From an uncultured Lachnospiraceae bacterium (GTDB lineage Bacteria > Bacillota > Clostridia > Lachnospirales > Lachnospiraceae): 54,024 nucleotides of DNA. The translations under genes were made by a program, and so were the position numbers. The notes below the pieces were generated by a model, which made no database searches, was not told where the DNA came from, and was given only the letters and a program-made list of their open reading frames with translations. Below are positions 16,105-24,436 of this stretch, piece after piece (positions within the stretch are counted from its first letter, which is position 1; every line of letters starts with the position of its first letter). The DNA lies in contig CAJTUA010000026.1 of assembly GCA_910579615.1 (NCBI GenBank), forward strand, positions 1 to 54,024, in the 5' to 3' direction.

Positions 16105-18999
16105 CTATTCCTGATAGCGGCTCAGGTGCAGCTCTTCGCGTTTTCTGGTCAATTCCTCGTTGATGGACTTGATGTTCAGATACAAAGTCTCACGCGGATT
16201 GGCATTTTTCGACACCACATCGTTAAACGCGTACTGTACCATACGTGTCGTCATATAATTGCCTGGCACGGCCTCGATGCCGATGGTCGCCTCAAACTGG
16301 GAAAGCAGCGCGGAGAGCTCGGCGTTGCTCCACGGAAGCTGCCTCAATACTTCCGGGTCGGCCGCCGAATATCTTGCTGCCGTTCCCATCAGGGCTTCGA
16401 GGGAATTCGCGAAGGAAAGCTGCGCCTCCGTTCCCGTCCACCACTTGACAAACTCCCATGCCGCCTCCTGCTTTTTGCTCTGCGCCATGATGACGGTCGA
16501 AACTGTATCCACAACAAAGCTGTGGTCAATGGTTCCGTCCTCTTTCTGGACACCAAGCATCGGCGCGAAGGTCCAGCGCCCCTTGATTTCCGGCGCGAAA
16601 ATCTCAAGCTGGTTGAATGTGTTGTAGGTAATTACGCCAATCGGTATCTCACCTGTACGGAAACGGTTCGTGAAGTCCACCTGCACTTCCATGCCGTATC
16701 CGGTATAAAAATCCGTAAAGTTCTTGAATGCCTCCATCGCCTCATCCGAATCAAGGGCACTTACCATACCATAGTCCATCCCTTCCCCGCCGTAAGCATC
16801 GCCTCCGTTCTGGAATGCCATGGAGAGGAACAGGTTGATATATCCTGCGTTCTGCTGTACATTCGGAATATACGCATTGTAATTGTTTTTCTGCAGTACC
16901 GGCAGCATTTCTATAAATTCCGTCCATGTCTGCGGTATCTCAAGCCCAAGGCTGCTAAGGATATCCGTGCGCGCAAATACCATCATGAAATTCGCCTGCT
17001 CCGGAATACCGTACACGCCGCCCTGGAAACTTGCGGAATCGAGGGTGCTCTTGTAGAAGCGCCCCGCAATCTCCTCGTAGCCCGGCAGAACCGAGAGGTC
17101 CGCGACCGCATTACGCATCGCAAAATCCTGCAGGGTTGACTGCGCAAGGCCAATCACCACATCCGGTCCGTTCCCGGCAAGTGCCGCACGCAGTACGACG
17201 TCAACCGGAATCAGCTGGAGGTTGACTGAGATGTCATGCTCCGGCGTAAAGGTCTCATCAATCTGGTTCTGGATAATCTGCGCCTGCTCACGCCCGAACG
17301 ATGCCATCCAGACCTTGATGGAATTATCGCCTGACACGCTCTCCTCCGTAATCTGGTTTGTGTCATAGAAGAAGGTCGCAAAGAACCTTACCACGCTGTT
17401 CGCCGCACCCTTGAAGAAACCGTGCGTTGCCGCCGGCAGCTCCCCGTCCGGTTTCGAGAGGATGATACTGTCCACCTCAAGCGGCATGTCGGCAACATTG
17501 ACAAGCCAGGTCGCGATTGCCGAAATGTTATTCTTAAACTGGTTTAATTCCTCAATAACGCTCTCCGGGTCCTCGGACAGCCATTCTGCCTCCATCGCCA
17601 TTTTCTCAAGCAGGCTGGTGTTCTCGCCCTTCTCGCCCGTAATCCCGACAATCGCCTCGATGACTGCGTAAAGTTTCTCACTCTCATGTTTTAAGTTCGT
17701 GGCGAATTCCGGAAGCTTGCGGTTGATTTCGTAGTCGATGAACTTGTTTGGAGCCTGGCCGGTCAGCTGGATGACCGAGAGGTAACTCTCATTCAATACA
17801 GAAAGGCTTTCCTCAATCTGGCTGATGATACCACCCATCGGTCCCATCACGCCCTCTAAGGTAATGGTGTTCTCTCCTTCCTTCAGATAGAACAGATATG
17901 GCTCGCCATCCTCATCCGTGACGGTGTACATATTCATGTCACTGCTGTAATTAAAGCCAATGCTGTTGACTTCCTTATACGGAACTTCCCCGTTGATATA
18001 AAGCCTGCGGTAACTCGTGACACCGCGGTTTAAGTTCTGCCTGCCCTTTACAGTCAGCTCATACAGGCCTTCCTTTGGAGCCTGCACGGTCCAGGTAATC
18101 GATTCCCCCGGAGCTGCCCAGCTCGACGCGCCAATCGTGTTGTACACGATATGGTACGGGTGGTACGGCTCCAATAAAGTATCCGAATAATTTTTCTGGA
18201 TATTGATGGAATTGGAGCTCTTGTAGATTGCTTTGGTGTTATCCACCGCGCGCTCCGCCTGGCAGATGATATTCTCACCATCATACACAGAATACTGCGC
18301 GGAAAGCTGTGCCAGCTTTTCCGCATAGGACGGAATTTCCGGTGCCGCCGTAAACTGCATGGCGGTAAATTCGAGCGGCTCCTTTGTCACTTCAAAGGTG
18401 ATGGTATGCCTGCCCGCCGTCAAAAAGAAAACCAGAGGCTCATTGTTGCGCCGGTTGTAATCCTCCACAAACCATTCCGTGTTGTAATACACCTCATACG
18501 CACCCGGCCGGATTTCATTGTCATTTTTTACTTTAATCGCCTCATCCGACCACCATCTCTTGATGACGATGCGCGACAAATCTTCATACGGGACTTCCCC
18601 GTCAATCAGGATTTTCCTCTGGATGTCCGAGGTTGTCCCCGGAAGTGCGATATAGCCGAGCTTCAAATTGTAAAACCCGGTTTCCGCCACATCAAATTCC
18701 CACGTAACCGAACCCACATCCCCTGTCATAATCCCTTCAAGGCCAACGCTGACCTCACAGTCCGCCGATGCCGTATAGCGGCTCAAATCGACATCCACTG
18801 TCGCCTTCGACAGCGTCCCATCGTACCCATTGCTTTTCAGGTAGTTCTCGTAACTTGACTCATAAATCGTTTCAGAGCCTGCGGAGGTCGCATGGATGCT
18901 CTTTTCTCCCCCGGAAGCGATAAGGATAACCGCTATGAGCGCAATCACCACAACCACTGCAATGATACGGATTCCCCTTTTCTTATTCCTGTCTTTCAT
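16105..18999 (-). CDS. Giant membrane-anchored solute-binding protein with jelly-roll-like N-terminal domains
   Basis: At 964 residues this is more than twice the usual SBP length. An N-terminal membrane helix (residues ~9-28) without a lipobox anchors it. Two related beta-rich domains follow, near residues 80-225 and 295-390, each with an arm of the form (I/Y)(I/D)GEVPY: ILIDGEVPYEDL and LYINGEVPYKEV. They look like CBM6/CBM35-type carbohydrate-binding jelly rolls. A helical linker (~400-550) leads to a complete CUT1-type SBP fold from about residue 557 (NSIKVWMASFGREQ) to the end. It would capture polymer or oligosaccharide through the N-terminal domains and pass it to the permeases encoded next. 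Confidence 0.88.
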   Translation of the reverse strand: MKDRNKKRGIRIIAVVVVIALIAVILIASGGEKSIHATSAGSETIYESSYENYLKSNGYDGTLSKATVDVDLSRYTASADCEVSVGLEGIMTGDVGSVTWEFDVAETGFYNLKLGYIALPGTTSDIQRKILIDGEVPYEDLSRIVIKRWWSDEAIKVKNDNEIRPGAYEVYYNTEWFVEDYNRRNNEPLVFFLTAGRHTITFEVTKEPLEFTAMQFTAAPEIPSYAEKLAQLSAQYSVYDGENIICQAERAVDNTKAIYKSSNSINIQKNYSDTLLEPYHPYHIVYNTIGASSWAAPGESITWTVQAPKEGLYELTVKGRQNLNRGVTSYRRLYINGEVPYKEVNSIGFNYSSDMNMYTVTDEDGEPYLFYLKEGENTITLEGVMGPMGGIISQIEESLSVLNESYLSVIQLTGQAPNKFIDYEINRKLPEFATNLKHESEKLYAVIEAIVGITGEKGENTSLLEKMAMEAEWLSEDPESVIEELNQFKNNISAIATWLVNVADMPLEVDSIILSKPDGELPAATHGFFKGAANSVVRFFATFFYDTNQITEESVSGDNSIKVWMASFGREQAQIIQNQIDETFTPEHDISVNLQLIPVDVVLRAALAGNGPDVVIGLAQSTLQDFAMRNAVADLSVLPGYEEIAGRFYKSTLDSASFQGGVYGIPEQANFMMVFARTDILSSLGLEIPQTWTEFIEMLPVLQKNNYNAYIPNVQQNAGYINLFLSMAFQNGGDAYGGEGMDYGMVSALDSDEAMEAFKNFTDFYTGYGMEVQVDFTNRFRTGEIPIGVITYNTFNQLEIFAPEIKGRWTFAPMLGVQKEDGTIDHSFVVDTVSTVIMAQSKKQEAAWEFVKWWTGTEAQLSFANSLEALMGTAARYSAADPEVLRQLPWSNAELSALLSQFEATIGIEAVPGNYMTTRMVQYAFNDVVSKNANPRETLYLNIKSINEELTRKREELHLSRYQE

Positions 19000-19090
19000 A
19001 GGTGATTTCCTTTCGATACGGAAACTGTTTTGCTGCGATTGTTCCCATCCGGCTGTTGCCGGACGGATACCTGCGATTCACATTTTTTGC

Positions 19091-19129
19091 GACAGAAGGC
19101 AGGTAAACCGTAGTCCCCTGCCTTCTGTC
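19091..19129 (-). terminator. Hairpin between the two SBP genes
   Basis: GACAGAAGGCAGG (19091-19103) pairs perfectly with CCTGCCTTCTGTC (19117-19129). The minus-strand exit side is A-rich rather than T-rich, so it is a poor terminator in that direction. It more likely stabilises the upstream SBP mRNA or partly terminates, giving more SBP than permease. Confidence 0.55.
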
Positions 19130-19178
19130 TTCTTTCACCTGTTCCATTTCATCCGTCATGAAGACGAAGCGATGATAA

Positions 19179-21329
19179 TTATTCCGCTGCTACCGTCACT
19201 TCAATCGTTGCGCTGCCTGTATTGCCCGCATAGTCCGTAACCGTGAGCGCTACATTGTAAGTACCCGGTGTTGTCGTATCCAATTCGGAAAGGTCAGCCG
19301 TAATCGTATCGCTTACATCAATGCCGTCCACATCCGTTGCCGAATCAATGAAATCCTTCCAGCTGATTGTAGATGTATCGGTATCAAGCTTAACGCTCGG
19401 AAGCTCCGCCTTTGCTGCAATCGTCGGTGCCGTTGTATTGTCCGGGTTGTAGATAACCACGCGGATTTTCTTGCTGCCGGTGTTGCCTGCCGCATCCGAA
19501 ATCTTCGCTTCCACTGCGTCGCCGTAAGAGCCAGGTGTTGTAAAGTCAGTGCCATCCGATACCTTGTACTCTGCCTTTGTCATATCAAGCTCACCGTCCA
19601 CGCTGTCGTTTGCGGTGAAATACTCAGCCCAGTTAACCGAAGCCGGGTCAGTACCCGCTGCGAAAACTGCTGTCGAGCCGTCCACCGACGGAGCCTGGTT
19701 ATCATGGATTTCATTTGAAGCAAGGATGGATTCCATATTGCTCGTCACATTCGTAAAGAGATTCTTATTTGCCTGTACTGCAACATCGTAGGAGCTCATG
19801 CCATCAATGCCGTACATGGACTTACCGATGATGTCATCCCATGTTACACGCAGGCCAAGAAGATCCGCATAGTCGTTTACAAGCTTATCGCCGATTGCCA
19901 GGAAGCACTCAATAATCTGCTCGCCATACTTCTCATTCAAAACGTCAATGTTCATGCTGTTAAGCTCCTGGATTGCATTCTGCTCCTTGTAAGCAGCCAC
20001 GGAATCCACGCCGCCGAGTGCCTTGTAGTAGGAAACCCAGTAAAGTGCGTAAGCTTTCAGTGCAAGCTCTGTCTTCTCCGGGTCTACGCCCTTTAAGACG
20101 CCGACCGAATCACCAAGGGTAATTGCCTGCGAATATTCCGGGTCGTCAATGCTTAAGGAATCCTCCCTCGGCCACGGAACGATGCCGACAACCTCACCGC
20201 GGTCGGATGCGGAAGTTGCTACGCCGCCAATCCACCAGTCAGGGCAGTCCGTAAATACCGTTGCGCCCTTGCCGAAATCATCCGCTGCCGTCGTCCATCT
20301 CGGTGTGTAGCCATCGTCGTAAACGCCCGGGTCTACCAGAAGTTTCTTCTCAAAGAGCTCCTCAACATACTGCACGCCCTTGATGGATTCTGCGGAATCC
20401 GGCTCCAGACCGGAATTGCCGTAGATTGCACCGCCCGCGGCATACATTGCCGAAAGGCCTGCGAAGCGGTGGTCCGTCTCATACGCCTGGATGGTGTCAT
20501 ATGTCGTGCCGTCCGGCGCTGCGGTGTTTGCATAATACGCCTGAATCTTTGTCAGGTAATCTGTGAAAGTGCTCCATGTCCAGGTGCCATTTAAATAATG
20601 ATCCATCGGGGTGATGGTATTGCCGTTCTCATCCTTTAAGGAATCTACCTTCTCAATCATCGTAAGGTTGAAAATCAGTGGCCAGCGCTGCTTGTAGCGG
20701 ATAACATTGGACATCAGGTAGTTGTGCCCGTACAGCTTATCATAGAACATCCAGGATGTATCCTCATCCTCAAATATGTAAGCGTAGTCGTCAAGCTGCT
20801 GCAGTACGTTCTGGGCAAGGACTGTGCCCTCCGCACCGCCCCAGATAAGTGCCAGGTCGCAGACCGGGTTCCCTGCGAGCACGCTTGTCATCAGCTCTTC
20901 CCTCGTGTCCGCGCTGTACTGGATGAACTCGAACTCAACATTTAACTGCGACTTGACTTCCGCAAGTGCCGCAAGCGCTGCCTGCCTCTGGGACTCACCC
21001 ATCGTATACTCGCCTGTCACCTCATCTACATAGTTCGGGTCAAGGTCGTTAACCCAGTGTGTGCCGTAGCGGATGACAACTGCGTCACCTGTCGGCGCGG
21101 TTGCTGCCTCAGTCGGAGTCGGGTCATTCGCCTCCTGGGTCGGCTCCGGTGTTGTTTCGGAACCCTGGGTCGGTTCCGCGGCATCCGTCGGTGCCGGGGT
21201 TGCCTCGGAACCGCCAGTGCTTGGCACCGGGGTCGGGGTCGGCGTAACGTCATCGCCGCCGCCACATGCTGCCAGGCTTGTGACCATGCATGCACTCATC
21301 AGTAATGCGCCAATTTTCTTCTTTCTCAT
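19179..21329 (-). CDS. Lipoprotein solute-binding protein with C-terminal Ig-like repeats
   Basis: The start is the ATG of MRKKKIGALL, eight bases after AAAGGAGG; an upstream in-frame extension is not needed. The lipobox is LAAC near residue 22, followed by a Thr/Pro/Glu/Ala linker (TPTPTPVPSTGGSEATPAPT). Residues ~90-525 form a CUT1-type SBP. Two Ig-like modules follow (~545-635 and ~636-716), each with a motif like DAAGNTGSK or DYAGNTGSA, as in DUF5011/HYR-like surface repeats. Ig-like repeats on an SBP are unusual and may space it off the membrane or bind polymer. It is the first gene behind a near-consensus promoter flanked by two LacI operators. Confidence 0.92.
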   Translation of the reverse strand: MRKKKIGALLMSACMVTSLAACGGGDDVTPTPTPVPSTGGSEATPAPTDAAEPTQGSETTPEPTQEANDPTPTEAATAPTGDAVVIRYGTHWVNDLDPNYVDEVTGEYTMGESQRQAALAALAEVKSQLNVEFEFIQYSADTREELMTSVLAGNPVCDLALIWGGAEGTVLAQNVLQQLDDYAYIFEDEDTSWMFYDKLYGHNYLMSNVIRYKQRWPLIFNLTMIEKVDSLKDENGNTITPMDHYLNGTWTWSTFTDYLTKIQAYYANTAAPDGTTYDTIQAYETDHRFAGLSAMYAAGGAIYGNSGLEPDSAESIKGVQYVEELFEKKLLVDPGVYDDGYTPRWTTAADDFGKGATVFTDCPDWWIGGVATSASDRGEVVGIVPWPREDSLSIDDPEYSQAITLGDSVGVLKGVDPEKTELALKAYALYWVSYYKALGGVDSVAAYKEQNAIQELNSMNIDVLNEKYGEQIIECFLAIGDKLVNDYADLLGLRVTWDDIIGKSMYGIDGMSSYDVAVQANKNLFTNVTSNMESILASNEIHDNQAPSVDGSTAVFAAGTDPASVNWAEYFTANDSVDGELDMTKAEYKVSDGTDFTTPGSYGDAVEAKISDAAGNTGSKKIRVVIYNPDNTTAPTIAAKAELPSVKLDTDTSTISWKDFIDSATDVDGIDVSDTITADLSELDTTTPGTYNVALTVTDYAGNTGSATIEVTVAAE

Positions 21330-21430
21330 AAATTTTCCTCCTTTTTCTAATTCCACCGCCGCTCTTTTGGTGTACATGTCTGTTCACCATCAAGGCCACG
21401 GGTTTTATTCTGTTCGGCATTTTTACTTTA

Positions 21431-21504
21431 TGTAACCGATTTCATATTTATATTATAAGCATTGTGCACACATTATGTCAACTTTATTTTTGTAACCGAT
21501 TGCA
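21431..21504 (-). promoter_or_regulatory. SBP promoter flanked by two LacI-type operators
   Basis: On the minus strand TTGACA (21481-21476), an 18-base spacer and TATAAT (21457-21452) form a near-consensus promoter. TGTAACCGATTTCA (21431-21444) lies just downstream of the -10 box and TGTAACCGATTGCA (21491-21504) just upstream of the -35 box. Both fit the LacI-family palindrome TGWAAYCGRTTWCA centred on CG; the second deviates at one position. Confidence 0.8.
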
Positions 21505-21601
21505 GAATCGTAATTTTTCCACAATAATTGCTTATATTTTTATGCAATATGCACAATAATTTTTCACGAATCCGCGAACGAAAACGTATTCCCTATTCTG
21601 G

Positions 21602-23353
21602 CTAACCGATATCCGGTTCGTCTTTTAGCACAATACAATCCGCCGTTTTACCCTCGGTTTCGAACAAAATGACCTCGTTCTTTCCTTTTTTTAACAGCGG
21701 CGCCGGGATGTAGAGACGCTTCTGCGGTCCGATTTCCCAGAAACGCCCAAGGTGGAAGCCATTGATAAATGCGCATCCCTTTCCCCATCCGGCAAAATCA
21801 AGGAATGTATCCCCCGCCTCGTCCACTTCAAAGGAAAAACGGTAAAACGCCGGGGTATTCTCGATATATTCCTTCGAGAAATCGATTTTCTCCACATTGT
21901 CAAGCGGGAGCGTGTACTGCTGCCAGTTGTTGTGGATATGCCCGTTGATTTGGACACAGTGCGCAATGCCCTTTTGCTGCTGCTCCATATACGGTCCGAA
22001 ATTGACGCGCCCCATATTTTCCATAAGGATATCCAGAACCGCACCCGGTGCAAACGCCACCGGAGGGGTAAATTTCTTTTCCTCCAGCAATTCCCTGTCA
22101 TAGAGTGTCGCAACTGGCTCTTTGTCCACAAAAATATTCGCGCGGTCGTTCGCCTTCCACAGACGGATGTACCCTAAGCTCTCTTCCGTCGCAAGCGGCG
22201 AGCGGTACAGGATATAGCCGTAGCTTTGCCCAAGCTTTTCCATCGGCTGTGTGAACGGGCTTTTTACCGGGCTGCTGATATCATCCAGGACGGAAAAAAG
22301 ACTGACCTTTTCTTCCACCTTCAATTCCCCGTAAGCGTGCCTTGTGATTTTGCCCGTAAGCGTAACCTCCGGCACCGGGGCATGTTTTGCAATCACTTCA
22401 CGGTAGCGGCGGTATTTCTCCGTAATCTGCCCGTCCTCGGTCAGCAGCGCATCATAATCATAGGAGGTCACGTCCGGCGTCAGCTCATCGTAGTAATTTG
22501 AACCGTTCATAAAGCCGAAATTCGTACCGCCCTCAAACATGTAAATATTGACATTGCCCAGCTCAAGCATCCGGTCAAGGTCTTTTACACTCTCCTCAAG
22601 GTTCCCTCGCATATGCCCGCCGTTGCCCCAGTGGTCAAACCAGCCGACCCAGAACTCCGTGCACATCAAAGGTCCGCCGTCTGTGTAGCGCGAAAGCAGC
22701 GCAAAGCGCTCGTCCGTCTTAGAACCGAAATTCCCGGTCGGAAGCACCCCATCAAGCTTTCCCGCGTTCATGCTCTCCGGATATGGACCGTCGGAGGTCA
22801 CGAGCGGCACATCCACGCCCAATTCCCGCATAAGCGCCTTCATGGACTGCATATATTCCTTATCCGTCGCGTAATAGCCGTATTCATTCTCCACCTGCAT
22901 CATGATGACCGGTCCGCCATGTGTTACCTGCATCGGCAAAAGCATCGGCAAAAGCACCTCGTAATATTCCCTCACATGCGAAAGGAATGGCGCATAGCTT
23001 GTGCGCAGCTTCATGCCGTCCTCCGCCAGAAGCCATGCCGGAAGCCCGCCGAATTCCCATTCAGCGCAAATATAAGGCGACGGCCGCAGAATCACATAAA
23101 GCCCAAGCTCTTCTGCCGTTTTGACAAAGGCGCGGATGTCAAGCATACCATCAAAACAAAATTCCCCCTTCTTCGGCTCATGCATATTCCACGGTATGTA
23201 AGTCTCAACCGTATTGCACCCCATCGCCTTGAGTTTTTCGAGGCGGTCGCGCCAATACTCCGGCACCGTGCGGAAATAATGGATTGCCCCGGAAATTACT
23301 TTGAACGGCGCACCGTCCAGATAAAAATTGTCACGGATTTCAAATGTACTCAA
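21602..23353 (-). CDS. GH35 beta-galactosidase
   Basis: The 583-residue cytoplasmic enzyme has no signal peptide. The GH35 signature GGPVIMMQVENEYG holds the acid/base Glu near residue 158; the nucleophile Glu is in MCTEFWVGWFDHWG near residue 233. C-terminal beta-sandwich domains follow (FLDFAGWGKGCAFINGFHLG). It releases terminal beta-galactose from imported oligosaccharides. The start appears to be a TTG eight bases after AAAGGGGG; no in-frame ATG lies nearby. It has its own promoter region with two LacI operators and a terminator-like hairpin in the leader. With the GH30 enzyme it argues for a beta-galactan-type substrate. Confidence 0.93.
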   Translation of the reverse strand: MSTFEIRDNFYLDGAPFKVISGAIHYFRTVPEYWRDRLEKLKAMGCNTVETYIPWNMHEPKKGEFCFDGMLDIRAFVKTAEELGLYVILRPSPYICAEWEFGGLPAWLLAEDGMKLRTSYAPFLSHVREYYEVLLPMLLPMQVTHGGPVIMMQVENEYGYYATDKEYMQSMKALMRELGVDVPLVTSDGPYPESMNAGKLDGVLPTGNFGSKTDERFALLSRYTDGGPLMCTEFWVGWFDHWGNGGHMRGNLEESVKDLDRMLELGNVNIYMFEGGTNFGFMNGSNYYDELTPDVTSYDYDALLTEDGQITEKYRRYREVIAKHAPVPEVTLTGKITRHAYGELKVEEKVSLFSVLDDISSPVKSPFTQPMEKLGQSYGYILYRSPLATEESLGYIRLWKANDRANIFVDKEPVATLYDRELLEEKKFTPPVAFAPGAVLDILMENMGRVNFGPYMEQQQKGIAHCVQINGHIHNNWQQYTLPLDNVEKIDFSKEYIENTPAFYRFSFEVDEAGDTFLDFAGWGKGCAFINGFHLGRFWEIGPQKRLYIPAPLLKKGKNEVILFETEGKTADCIVLKDEPDIG

Positions 23354-23380
23354 TACATCTTCCCCCTTTCATGTCATCAT

Positions 23381-23435
23381 AAAAAAAGTTAAAAGAAAAA
23401 ATCAATCTGTGAATTGGATTGATTTTTTCTTTTAA
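23381..23435 (-). terminator. Terminator-like hairpin in the GH35 leader
   Basis: The arms at 23417-23435 and 23389-23407 are perfectly complementary over 19 bases (AT-rich, loop of 9). On the minus strand the stem is followed by C and seven T residues. It lies between the LacI operators and the GH35 ribosome binding site, with no room for a further promoter, so GH35 transcripts must pass it. It may be an attenuator or a leaky terminator of the upstream remnant. Confidence 0.7.
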
Positions 23436-23443
23436 CCGATTTT

Positions 23444-23518
23444 TGTAATCGGTTTCATATATTATATTTTACACTTGTTTCCAAACTCTCGTCAACCGAT
23501 TTTCTGCAATCGGTTTCA
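23444..23518 (-). promoter_or_regulatory. GH35 promoter region with two LacI-type operators
   Basis: TGTAATCGGTTTCA (23444-23457) fits TGWAAYCGRTTWCA perfectly and TGCAATCGGTTTCA (23505-23518) deviates at one base. Each is preceded by an extra inverted AACCGATT, giving larger palindromes at 23434-23454 and 23494-23515. A possible minus-strand promoter is TTGACG, inside the upstream operator, with TAAAAT 18 bases on. Confidence 0.75.
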
Positions 23519-23608
23519 AGTTTGGAAAGATTGTTCAAAGAACGGGGAAGTTTTTGGGCAATTTGTACAAGAAAAGAGCACAGAACCTGATAATTTTCCA
23601 GAATAACA

Positions 23609-24436
23609 CTATAAACAAAATCCATCTTCCAATGTCTTTTTAATGGCAATTGCGGTTTCATATGCCAAATTCACCGGAACGGCATTCCCCATCATTTTAT
23701 ATGCATTGCCTGTGTCTGTATAGATAAACTGAAAATCATCCGGAAATCCCTGTATCCGGGCAACCTCCCTGATGGTCATCCTCCTGTAAAGATGTTCCTT
23801 GTCTTCCACAAAACGACAATCATTTTCGCCGACTTTCATCATCTTGGGGGCTTGCGGGTGCCGTTGGCATTGCCTTCCGGATGCCTGCACGGTATATGCC
23901 TGCTCACCCCAATTCTTTACCCGGTTCCTGCTCATAAAAATCGGTGAAAATGTTCCGGTAAAATATTCATTGTTATTTACTGCCTTGGGATTATGGTGGT
24001 TCTTTGGTTCTGCCGGAACCGCCGTGTCCTGCAAGTCCCAAATAATATCCCTCAGCGTTATCTTCTTCCCATCCTCTTTTGTTGAACCTTCCGGAAAAGT
24101 AAATTTTATATTTAAATCCTTCCGAAAGCCAATATAAAACACTCTTTTGCGTTCCTCAGCCACACCATAATCCTTCGCATTGACCAATGTCAACGTAACA
24201 ACATATCCCGCCTCATCCAACATAGACAAAATATTTTGAACGGCCTGCGAATGTCTGTCAGCGAGCATCCCGCTTACATTTTCAGCCAAAAAAAATTTCG
24301 GCCGAAACTCTTTCAGTATCCTTATATAATCGAAGAATAATTGCCCCCTGGCATCTTCAATTTCTTTCAGGGAGCCAGCCTCGGACCATGATTGGCACGG
24401 GGAACCTCCGATTAGACCTCGTCCTTTTTCACCCCT
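23609..24436 (-). pseudogene. 5'-truncated C5-cytosine DNA methyltransferase
   Basis: Reading inward from the junction, the frame contains motif IV (GGSPCQSWSEAG with the catalytic Cys), motif VI (AENVSGM), motif VIII (AEERKRVFYIGFR), the late REVARIQGFPDDF block and motif X (GNAVPVNLA). The N-terminal AdoMet-binding motif I (FxGxG) is absent: the frame closes at a stop inside the 3' end of the LacI gene, seven codons before GLIGGSPCQ. The fragment therefore cannot be an active enzyme. It is the debris of a restriction-modification or phage gene that landed between the LacI gene and its target GH35. The LacI gene kept its natural-looking C terminus. Confidence 0.85.

Noticed and set aside
15985..17139. 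384-codon plus-strand frame over the MalF and SBP genes
   Set aside because: Antisense shadow of two clear transport genes; no protein-like features.
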